From Gammaproteobacteria bacterium (GTDB lineage: Bacteria; Pseudomonadota; Gammaproteobacteria; Pseudomonadales; Pseudohongiellaceae): a DNA stretch of 62,280 bases. This document shows, piece by piece, positions 55,134 to 62,280 of this stretch; the stretch's first letter is position 1; each line of letters begins with the position of its first letter. Below the pieces are notes generated by a model that had not been told where the DNA came from, did no database searches, and worked only from the letters and a program-made list of their open reading frames with translations. The stretch spans positions 1 to 62,280 of the forward strand of contig JAQWOJ010000073.1 of assembly GCA_029245905.1 (NCBI GenBank). The letters run 5' to 3'. The translations under genes and the position numbers were made by a program.

Positions 55134-58100
55134 ATGGCTATAACAGCAGCGGTTAGGCAAGACATTATGGAACTTGCCGTTTTAATGAACAACAAGGCGC
55201 CCGGAACAGCTCTTCTAGGAGAGTTGGTTGCAAAGTCTAGTGCTGGGAGCTCGCTTACCGAGATCGCAGAGCATCTTGCGGCGAGAGCGGAATTTACTGC
55301 GCAGTATCCTACTTTTCAGACCGCGAACGAGTTCGCGACAGAGTGGCTTGGCAATGCATTGCCGGAAGCTAGTGCAGCTTTATTGGCCGAGTGTGTCACT
55401 ATCGTTGAAGCCCACATTAACGGCGGCGGCTCGATTCCCGCTCTTGTAGTTGAGGTTCAGGCTTTTATGACCGACTCAGCGAATGCGACTGGCGGTCTTA
55501 AGACGCACATTGATAACTTTACTAACAAGGTTACCGTTGCGACTTATCACACGATCACCAAGGAAGCTGCTGCTGAATGGGAAATTCCAGCTACAGTGAC
55601 TTCTGATGCCACGACTGTTGCTACTGCTAATGCGGCTGTTGATACGGCCACAGCGCCTGCTGCTGCCGCTGCTCAAACCAAGTCGCTTAGTATCTCTACA
55701 GACATATATAAAGGTGGGTCTGGCGACGATGTTATTAACGCTACGCGCGCTGGTGCAGCCGGTACAACCAATACCTACAACGCTAACGATCAGCTTGATG
55801 GTGGAGAAGGTTCGGACAGCATTTATATAGAATCTGCGATAAATGTAAATATGGCTACGCAGAAGAGTATTGAAAAGGTTCAAGTTAATGCTGTGGGCGC
55901 TCCGGTTGCCGTAACGCTAGCGACTGATAAGGCTTATAAGACTCTTGAATCAACGTCTAGCACAGACAGTGTAACTTTCAATAACATCAAAAATGGTGAT
56001 ATTGACGCTGGTATTACCTCTCAATCAAATGGACAAACTACTACGCTTAACTACTTTGGTACTGCGCTAGCTGGTGCGACTGACAATCTTGATGTTACTT
56101 TAAGCGGCGCCGATGGTGACCTCGATATTACTGGCGGTAATGCTGCTAATACTCTAGAGACTTTGACTTTGAACTCGATCTCCGACGGTGAGTTGGATGA
56201 TATCGACTTAACTAATGCGCTGACCACAAAGATGGTTATTACTGGTGCTGGAGCAACAAACGTCAAAGGCATCACAGGTGCGGCTGCTACCTTAAACACT
56301 TATGACGCTAGTGCTGCGACTGGTGCTGTAACTGTTACAGGTGTCAACACCACGGCGAACACTATTACGGGTGGTTCTGGTAACGATACCCTGGCTGGTG
56401 CCGCGGGTAACGATACCATTGATTCTGGTACAGGTGCTGACCAGGTGTCTGGTGCGGCGGGTAATGACTCGATCACATTGGGAGCGGGTGACGATACTGC
56501 TGTCTTAGCTGCTGCCGATGTTACTAAGGATGACACGATTGATGGTGGCGAAGGGACTGACACGCTTCAGTTGTCTGGTACACTTACTTACTCTACTGGT
56601 GGTGTTGTTAACGATGCGAGCGCACTAAAGGGCTTTGAAGTACTTAAGTCTGGTGGCGCTATTACTCAGGATATGACTGGGGTTTTGGCCGGTAACACTG
56701 GAATGACTTCGGCAAGCATTGGTGGGCATACTGTTGTCCTAACTAAGGATACCGGGATTGCTACGATTGACTTCACTGCTGATAACGCAAGTTTGACAAT
56801 GGCTTCAGCTGGTACTCAGACGTTAAATCTAGCGGGTGCAAATGCTGGTGTTCCAACAGACGTATCTGCTTCGACTTTCAAGTCTGGAGCGACCGCGCTT
56901 AATTTGGTTTCTGCGGGTACTGATGCTGCAGCGGATAACGCTGTCTCATTAACCGGCACGGCTTTGGCAACTCTTACCGTAACTGGCTCAGAGGATGTTG
57001 ACGTAACTGCCAACTCAACCAAGGCGCTTGCCACTGCTGATTTCTCAGGGTCAACTGCTGAAGAGGTTAGCTTTAGTGCTTCTGCCTCAACTGTTGCGAT
57101 GACCTATAAGACAGCAGCTGCAACACAAACTTCGGCCCTTACGACGGGTGCAGGTGCTGACACAATTACCTTAGGTAATTTGATTGATACGGTGACTAAC
57201 TCCGGAGCGGGCGCAGATATTATTACTGCGGGCGCCGGTAACGACATTATCTCTCAGACGGGTGCAGGTGCGGATACTATTACACTGGGTGACGGTGATG
57301 ACACAGTATCAGACGCCGGTGCTGGTAACGATACAATTACCGGTGGTGCCGGTAACGACATCGTTACAACTGCGGGCGCTGGTGACGATAACGTTGACGG
57401 CGGAGCTGGAAACGATGTTCTTTCTGGTGGTGCTGGTAATGACAGCCTGACTGGTGGTGATGGTAACGATACGCTTACAGATGGTGCTGGTAACGATACG
57501 GTTGTCGGTGGCGATGGCGTGGATACTATTAGTATATCCACAGGTAGCGACAGCGTAGATGCTGGCGCGGGCAACGATAAGATTACAATTACGGGTCTTA
57601 GTGGTGGAGATACGATTGACGGTGGTGCTGGTACAGACTCGTTGACGATTACTAACGCTTCTGCCGCAACTTTAGTGCCTGGGTTTAAGAATATCGAGAG
57701 CACGACTGTTAAGAGTTCTACGGCGTTTGCTCTAGATCTCACTAACGCTACGGATAAGACCTCACTAACGTCTTATACGATTACTAGTAGTAATTCTTCC
57801 ACTGTCGATTTGACTAAGATTGCTTCTGGCTCAACGGTAACGATTGCAGAAGACCTTAGCTGGGATGGCGCGTCGGCTAGTGACACTGATGACACTGGTG
57901 ATGTTGCTGAAGTTAACATCTCAACGGTCGCAGGTGGAACGCTTACGCTAAATGTTAAGGCAGACGAAGACCTTATAACTCACGCGGATACGACTTTTGC
58001 TAACGTTACTGACCTGACTGGTGCGGCGACGATTAACATTAATTCATCGAACTCTGACAGCAACAACATCGTTAACGATCTTGTTGCAACAGGTCTTGAT

Positions 58101-60182
58101 AATACGCAGACTAGGACATTGACCGCGACTGCTGGTGATAGCGCTGGACTGGATCTGGGTAATATCACTAACGCAGCAGCTCTTGAGTCACTGACTTTCT
58201 CTAGTGCCGCGGGTGCTGTGTCTACTGTTGGTACAATGGTAACGGCAACTGGCCTTAGCACTTTGGCCTTAAGCTCAACTGGGGCGTCGAGCTCGATGAC
58301 CACTGGCGCGATAGGTGGTACCGCTGCTGCTAAGCTAGAGTCGCTTACGGCTACTGCTTCCGCCGGTTCCACGACCGTAGTGGGTGCGATTACTTCTACT
58401 TCTAGTTCTGCTCTTAGCGCGGTTGAGTTTTCGGCCACTGGTGCGAGCTCAATCGTTGATATCAACGGAGCGATGAATTTAGGCACTGCAACTGTCTCTT
58501 CGATGACTTTGAGCGCAGACACTAATGCGACGCTTAGGTGGGCGGCTGCGACTACGACTACTGGTGCGGTAACGGCCGGTACGTTTACGTTCGCTGACTA
58601 CTCTACGCTTTCGGACAACGCTGGTGGTAATAATGACCTAACCATCACGAGTGCCTTCACGGCTCTTGGTGTGAGCTTAGGTAGAGGTATTACCAATACC
58701 GCGGGTGATAGCATTGTGCTTAGTGGTGCGATTACAACGTTGAATTTATCTTCAACGCTTGGCAATGAGGCTGTTGCGCTAGCTACAAACAACGATCTTG
58801 CCTACGGTGGTAATGAGCTGATTCAAATGGGCACCATTACGAAGGCTAACTACACCCATACTGGTACTGGCACCCTGAGCTGGGTTGGTGACAATATCGG
58901 TGCGGCTGCGGCTGACACCCAGGTGATTAAGTCGAATGCGACTAGTTCTACTGCTGATACGATAGAAGGTGGTGCTGGTAACGATTCACTTACCGGTAAC
59001 GCTGGCGCCAATATCATGGAAGGTAATGCTGGTAACGATATCATTAGCGGTCTGGCTGGTAATGACATTATCACGGGTAGCGCTGGTAACGACGTTATTA
59101 CTGGTGGTGATGGCCAGGATGCGGTTGATGGTGGTGTTGGTAATGACACTATCAATGTAACAGAGAGTAGCCCTGCTGCTGATACGGTATCACTAACTAA
59201 TACGGTTGCAGCAATTACCACTGTTGGGACTGGCTCAGGTGATGATACTGGTGCGGATACTGTTACCGGGTTTGATACTGCTAACGATACGCTGAAGATT
59301 ACAGCGACAGGAGTCGTAAGCTTTGTTCACGGAACCGACACAGGTTTTGGTTCGGCTGGTGACGTAGCGACTAACGGTATTGCATCGACTACAAACGTTA
59401 CGGCTAATGAGCTTGCTGCTTCAGCCTTCTACTTCGACTTTGACACGGCAGCTAATGTCTATATGTCAACGGCCGCTGTGGATATGGTTGTTAACATGTC
59501 GTCACTCAAGACTTCAGGTGTAGCTTACACATTGACTTCTGATGCGGCGATGGAAGCAACGTTGCAGTACAACCTTACCGGTACAGCCGCGGCGAATACC
59601 ATAACCACGTCTGGCAAGGCCGATACCATCGATGGTGGTGGCGGTGCCGATACCATCGACGGTGGTGCGGGTATTGATGCCATTACTGGTGGAACAGGCA
59701 TTGATGTTTATATGATTAGTACGAATAACGGTGCCGACACCTACACGGCTAAGATCAATGAGGACCTTTTTGATCTTACTCACGCTGGAAACGTTATAAG
59801 TGGAACTTATGCTGAAGCAGCAATTACGAATGATGGTGGTACAACGCTGACAACTAAGACGTTGACTGCGACCAATACCACGCTCTACGTAATTGACACT
59901 GATGCTACCCAGCTTGGTACTAATATCGCAGCGGCCATTACTGACTTCACAAACATGACGCAGGTTGCGGCATTCTTGGAGTTAGGTGATGGGTTTGTAG
60001 CGTCGAACACTTTAGGTAAGATTGATTACTTCCTGATTAATGATGGAAATACCAATACTAAAGCGTACCTCTATAAGTTCGTGGATGGCGCGGGTAATAC
60101 AGTGCTAACCGCGGCCGAACTTTCGCTTATAGCGAATATTACGTCGGATGCCGGTGCTATGGACGTCAATGAGTTCCAATAA
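55134..60182 (+). CDS. RTX protein resembling an S-layer protein (type I secretion substrate)
   Basis: A 1682-aa protein with no signal peptide. Residues 1-180 are a helical, Ala-rich domain resembling the DUF4214-like or RsaA-type N-terminus that binds LPS. The rest is Ala/Thr/Gly/Ser/Asp-rich with very few Lys, Arg, Cys or Pro. It contains four blocks of GGxGxDxux calcium-binding nonapeptides (about residues 412-454, 672-839, 1279-1342 and 1501-1524). The C-terminal 100 residues (ending DAGAMDVNEFQ) would hold the secretion signal. No protease (HExxH), lipase or other enzyme motif was seen, which favours a structural coat protein over a toxin. Codon use (GGT, AAC, ACT, GCT) differs from its neighbours and looks like that of a highly expressed gene. 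A strong terminator follows. Confidence 0.88.
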   Translation: MAITAAVRQDIMELAVLMNNKAPGTALLGELVAKSSAGSSLTEIAEHLAARAEFTAQYPTFQTANEFATEWLGNALPEASAALLAECVTIVEAHINGGGSIPALVVEVQAFMTDSANATGGLKTHIDNFTNKVTVATYHTITKEAAAEWEIPATVTSDATTVATANAAVDTATAPAAAAAQTKSLSISTDIYKGGSGDDVINATRAGAAGTTNTYNANDQLDGGEGSDSIYIESAINVNMATQKSIEKVQVNAVGAPVAVTLATDKAYKTLESTSSTDSVTFNNIKNGDIDAGITSQSNGQTTTLNYFGTALAGATDNLDVTLSGADGDLDITGGNAANTLETLTLNSISDGELDDIDLTNALTTKMVITGAGATNVKGITGAAATLNTYDASAATGAVTVTGVNTTANTITGGSGNDTLAGAAGNDTIDSGTGADQVSGAAGNDSITLGAGDDTAVLAAADVTKDDTIDGGEGTDTLQLSGTLTYSTGGVVNDASALKGFEVLKSGGAITQDMTGVLAGNTGMTSASIGGHTVVLTKDTGIATIDFTADNASLTMASAGTQTLNLAGANAGVPTDVSASTFKSGATALNLVSAGTDAAADNAVSLTGTALATLTVTGSEDVDVTANSTKALATADFSGSTAEEVSFSASASTVAMTYKTAAATQTSALTTGAGADTITLGNLIDTVTNSGAGADIITAGAGNDIISQTGAGADTITLGDGDDTVSDAGAGNDTITGGAGNDIVTTAGAGDDNVDGGAGNDVLSGGAGNDSLTGGDGNDTLTDGAGNDTVVGGDGVDTISISTGSDSVDAGAGNDKITITGLSGGDTIDGGAGTDSLTITNASAATLVPGFKNIESTTVKSSTAFALDLTNATDKTSLTSYTITSSNSSTVDLTKIASGSTVTIAEDLSWDGASASDTDDTGDVAEVNISTVAGGTLTLNVKADEDLITHADTTFANVTDLTGAATININSSNSDSNNIVNDLVATGLDNTQTRTLTATAGDSAGLDLGNITNAAALESLTFSSAAGAVSTVGTMVTATGLSTLALSSTGASSSMTTGAIGGTAAAKLESLTATASAGSTTVVGAITSTSSSALSAVEFSATGASSIVDINGAMNLGTATVSSMTLSADTNATLRWAAATTTTGAVTAGTFTFADYSTLSDNAGGNNDLTITSAFTALGVSLGRGITNTAGDSIVLSGAITTLNLSSTLGNEAVALATNNDLAYGGNELIQMGTITKANYTHTGTGTLSWVGDNIGAAAADTQVIKSNATSSTADTIEGGAGNDSLTGNAGANIMEGNAGNDIISGLAGNDIITGSAGNDVITGGDGQDAVDGGVGNDTINVTESSPAADTVSLTNTVAAITTVGTGSGDDTGADTVTGFDTANDTLKITATGVVSFVHGTDTGFGSAGDVATNGIASTTNVTANELAASAFYFDFDTAANVYMSTAAVDMVVNMSSLKTSGVAYTLTSDAAMEATLQYNLTGTAAANTITTSGKADTIDGGGGADTIDGGAGIDAITGGTGIDVYMISTNNGADTYTAKINEDLFDLTHAGNVISGTYAEAAITNDGGTTLTTKTLTATNTTLYVIDTDATQLGTNIAAAITDFTNMTQVAAFLELGDGFVASNTLGKIDYFLINDGNTNTKAYLYKFVDGAGNTVLTAAELSLIANITSDAGAMDVNEFQ
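56370..56495 (+). repeat. RTX nonapeptide block 1
   Basis: About four imperfect copies of a 27-bp unit encode GGSGNDTLA, GAAGNDTID and variants. They form a parallel beta-roll that folds only with extracellular Ca2+. Confidence 0.85.
57147..57650 (+). repeat. RTX nonapeptide block 2 (main beta-roll)
   Basis: The longest block, about 168 residues, with units such as GGAGNDVLS, GGAGNDSLT and GGDGNDTLT, and degenerate units at both ends. Codon choice varies between copies, so it is an old rather than recently expanded array. Confidence 0.9.
58968..59159 (+). repeat. RTX nonapeptide block 3
   Basis: About seven units (GGAGNDSLT, GNAGNDIIS, GLAGNDIIT, GSAGNDVIT and similar) encoding a second beta-roll in the C-terminal half. 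Confidence 0.88.
59634..59705 (+). repeat. RTX nonapeptide block 4 (short)
   Basis: Two to three units (GGGGADTID, GGAGIDAIT, GGTGID) about 160 residues before the C-terminus, where RTX blocks usually precede the secretion signal. Confidence 0.85.
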
Positions 60183-60222
60183 CATCGCAATCTAGCAGGG
60201 GTAGTATTCTCTGCAGGAAAAG

Positions 60223-60250
60223 ACCAGCTCCTTGGAGCTGGTTTTTTTTT
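60223..60250 (+). terminator. Strong rho-independent terminator after the RTX gene
   Basis: CCAGCTC pairs with GAGCTGG around CTTG (outer ACC/GGT pairs extend the stem), directly followed by nine T residues (60242-60250). It lies 40 bp after the stop and isolates the RTX transcript from the methyltransferase gene. Confidence 0.95.
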
Positions 60251-60372
60251 GAGCAGGCAAAAGAGGCTTCAATGAGAGATACAAAGTTGGTGGGTTGGCA
60301 TTTATTAGCAGCGTTTGGGTTAGTATTGCGACCTTGCAGGGCGAAATTGAAGTACTCTTAAGGAAAATCTCG

Positions 60373-61905
60373 ATGAAAATGACGGAAAAATCTAGAGGCA
60401 TAAATTATCTTTTTGGGTATTACGATGGGATGAACCCAAATCGAGCTAGATTTACTCTAGCTAACCGAGGGATGGTGGCCCCCAAAATTGAGACCGCATG
60501 CGAGTTGGGCTTCGGAAGGGGGATATCATTAGCGGTCAATGCAGCGTCTGGAAGCGGGAAGTGGGTTGGGACAGATATAGAGCCAGCGCAAGCGTCGTTC
60601 GCGCAAAGTTTGGTCGGCCACCTCGAGGACAGATGCGAGGTGTACGCGGAATCGTTTCAGCGCTTTAATGAAAACCCTGCGATTACCCAGTTTGATTTTA
60701 TTTGTCTTCATGGGATTTGGACATGGGTCAACGATAAGGATCGGGAGGCTATCTGCGAGTTCATTGATAAGAAGCTTAAGCCCGGCGGTCTGCTTTATAT
60801 ATCTTACAATGCCCTCCCCGCGTGGACGAATTTTCTGCCGATTCAAAAATTGCTTACTTCTTACTGCGACTATAATCGATCAGCAAACAAGAGTGGAATA
60901 GACAACCTCACGGATTCGTTTAAGTTTGCGGAAGGATTATTGAATACAAACCCCAGGTTTCTAAAAGCTAATCCGAGTATGGGAGAGATTGTTAAGAAAA
61001 TTCAGGCGAAGGACAGCGAGTATCTCATTCATGAGTATCTGGCGGCGGATTTCGCTCCAATGACATTCGACACGATGTCGAGTTGGCTCTCTCCTTTAAA
61101 TATGACCTACGTCTCTGCTTCTAATTTTCTGCATGATTTGGCACCCATTAATTTAACCACCGAGCAGCAGGAATTCCTTTTCAAGATCAAAGACCCCGTA
61201 TTTCAAGAAACATGCCGAGACCTTATGGTGAATAAAGACTTTCGGCAAGACTATTGGATTAAGGGCCAGACTCCTTTATCTCCATATCAAAAGGAACAGG
61301 CTCTGGCTGAGTTTCAGCTTATTCTAACCTCTAACAAGGAAGACATTAAATATTCAGTCAAAGGCGCGCTTGGTGATGCTGAACTTGAAAGCGCCATTTA
61401 TGATCCGATTATCGAACTTCTTAGAGATCACAGAGCATATGGCTACAAAGAAATACGTGAGCACCTACAAAGCCGCGGTGTTGATCTCGCCTCTTCGGCG
61501 GAAGCATTGGAGGTTTTGTTTAGTATGGGACATCTAAATGTGATCAGTAACGACGCTGACTCGGATGCTGTCGGAGAAGGAGTGGCTGAGCTGAATGATA
61601 AGATCCTAAATGCGGCTTTTAACAATATGGATATAGGGTGGTTGGCCTCGCCAGTAATTGGGGGAGGGATTGCGGTCAGTAAATTCAACCAGCTGCATGT
61701 CCGCGGTAAAAAGCTAGGGTGTGAGACCGGCGTCGATTATGCTGAGCACGGCCTAAATTTCCTCAAAAAAATGAGGCAAAAGATAATCGTGGACAATGCC
61801 CCGATCGATTCAGAAAAAAGAAGCATGGAATATTTAGAAAAGCATGCGGAGCAGTTTTTAGAAAAAGTCGTACCGATCTTTAAGGCTTTGAAGATTTTAA
61901 CTTAA
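60373..61905 (+). CDS. SAM-dependent methyltransferase with regulatory domain
   Basis: A 510-aa cytoplasmic protein. Residues 35-190 form a class I methyltransferase: motif I CELGFGRGISLAV near residue 44, the acidic end of strand 2 in GTDIEPA, and KLKPGGLLYISYNALPAW near residue 135. Residues 215-310 look like the methyltransferase regulatory domain (LHDLAPINLT, CRDLMVNKDFRQDYWIKG). The C-terminal part is helical. The start is ATG 60373 with AAGGA 8 nt upstream; the open frame from 60295 is not supported. The substrate is unknown. Position next to the coat-protein gene suggests modification of that protein or of a surface glycan. Confidence 0.87.
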   Translation: MKMTEKSRGINYLFGYYDGMNPNRARFTLANRGMVAPKIETACELGFGRGISLAVNAASGSGKWVGTDIEPAQASFAQSLVGHLEDRCEVYAESFQRFNENPAITQFDFICLHGIWTWVNDKDREAICEFIDKKLKPGGLLYISYNALPAWTNFLPIQKLLTSYCDYNRSANKSGIDNLTDSFKFAEGLLNTNPRFLKANPSMGEIVKKIQAKDSEYLIHEYLAADFAPMTFDTMSSWLSPLNMTYVSASNFLHDLAPINLTTEQQEFLFKIKDPVFQETCRDLMVNKDFRQDYWIKGQTPLSPYQKEQALAEFQLILTSNKEDIKYSVKGALGDAELESAIYDPIIELLRDHRAYGYKEIREHLQSRGVDLASSAEALEVLFSMGHLNVISNDADSDAVGEGVAELNDKILNAAFNNMDIGWLASPVIGGGIAVSKFNQLHVRGKKLGCETGVDYAEHGLNFLKKMRQKIIVDNAPIDSEKRSMEYLEKHAEQFLEKVVPIFKALKILT

Positions 61906-62036
61906 CGGGAAAACCTGGTTTACAAGAAACGGCTTCGCTAAATATTTCTATCGAAATGCTAGTTCTTTAAGTAATGTGGTTTCCGCGTGAGCGGATTAGG
62001 TTTACTTACAGCAACGAAGAGGCTTGGTAATACTCA

Positions 62037-62280
62037 ATGCAGCTCACAGTTAAACAGGCATTAAAGAAGGCATTTGTTGCTCAAGCCAAAGGAGAATTAA
62101 AAACAGCGGAGTCTATCTATAGGGTTATTTTAAGAAAACAGCCTGGGCATGCTGAAGCGAATCATAATCTAGGTGTTATTCTGGCGTCGGATAACAAGTT
62201 TGATGAGGCGCTACCCTTTTTTAAAGTGGCTGTTGATTCTTCGCCTAAGGCAGAACAGTTTTGGGTTAGTTATATTGAAG
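62037..62280 (+). CDS. TPR protein, N-terminal part (3' truncated by window edge)
   Basis: An open frame starts with ATG 62037 and runs off the window after 81 codons. It encodes TPR helices (AESIYRVILRKQPGHAEANHNLGVI). It is clearly related to the N-terminus of the TPR/oxygenase protein of the type II operon at 35571: both have a HNLG segment, then DEALPFFKVAV or KEALPLFKIAV, then EQFWVSYI at the same spacing. The full product may be another TPR-plus-enzyme fusion (oxygenase, glycosyltransferase or sulfotransferase), which cannot be decided here. Confidence 0.85.
   Translation, partial: MQLTVKQALKKAFVAQAKGELKTAESIYRVILRKQPGHAEANHNLGVILASDNKFDEALPFFKVAVDSSPKAEQFWVSYIE

Noticed and set aside
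57254..58522. Long open frames on the minus strand inside the RTX gene
   Set aside because: They are produced by the repetitive GGT/GAC/ACT-rich codons of the plus-strand gene, encode low-complexity Ser/Pro/Val/Ala sequence, and have no start signals or family match.
56370..59705. Repeats as a CRISPR array
   Set aside because: The repeats are in frame, encode RTX nonapeptides, vary in sequence and have no unique spacers of constant length; no cas gene is present.
55134..60182. RTX toxin or secreted protease
   Set aside because: No acyltransferase (hlyC-like) gene is present and no HExxH zinc motif, lipase GxSxG box or pore-forming hydrophobic domain is visible.

Overview
The window is a dense chromosomal segment of a gammaproteobacterium, probably a free-living marine one. 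This rests on gene content and order: gyrB next to gmhB-glyS-glyQ; trkH-trkA-rsmB-fmt-def; tsaC-hemF-aroE; polA-engB-cytochrome c4-dsbA. I cannot name the genus from sequence alone. Because gyrB normally lies in the dnaA-dnaN-recF-gyrB cluster, the left end is probably near the replication origin. I saw no rRNA or tRNA gene, insertion sequence, integrase or CRISPR array.

Region 1 (1-13800) is housekeeping: DNA gyrase, heptose phosphatase, glycyl-tRNA synthetase, a lipid A acyltransferase that seems to start at an ATT codon, Trk potassium uptake, rRNA and initiator-tRNA modification, peptide deformylase, and tsaC-hemF-aroE closed by a clear terminator. Region 2 (13849-20970) builds an aa3-type cytochrome c oxidase whose subunit II carries two fused cytochrome c domains. 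It includes two subunit III-like genes, haem O synthase and a Sco copper chaperone, and has a 590-bp control region rich in inverted repeats. Region 3 (20971-28549) holds zinc uptake (znuABC, with a probable Zur operator), DNA polymerase I with a degraded proofreading site, EngB, cytochrome c4 and DsbA.

Region 4 (28787-40579) is a type II secretion operon in the order L-M-E-F-D-(TPR/2OG oxygenase)-G-H-I-J-K. It has no gspC, gspN or prepilin peptidase, and its secretin looks like a lipoprotein. Region 5 (40581-43528) has a Wzm/Wzt polysaccharide exporter and a PIG-L deacetylase.

Region 6 (43540-62280) is the most interesting part. It looks like a self-contained surface-protein system: a three-part type I secretion apparatus plus an unknown small protein, a CRP/FNR-family regulator, a FecR-domain protein, a CHASE2-cyclase, a TPR/outer-membrane barrel protein, a 1682-residue RTX protein resembling an S-layer protein, a methyltransferase, and the start of a TPR protein related to the one in the type II operon. 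Two promoters, before the fecR-like gene and before the RTX gene, each carry a CRP-type TGTGA-N6-TCAC(A/T) site centred exactly 32 bp upstream of a -10-like hexamer, as in a class II CRP promoter. The neighbouring regulator keeps the CRP DNA-contact residues but not the usual cAMP-contact residues. My working model, which is inference, is that an envelope signal reaches the CHASE2-cyclase, its nucleotide product acts on the CRP-like regulator, and this sets output of the secreted coat protein. O-antigen-type polysaccharide from the Wzm/Wzt exporter could be its anchor.
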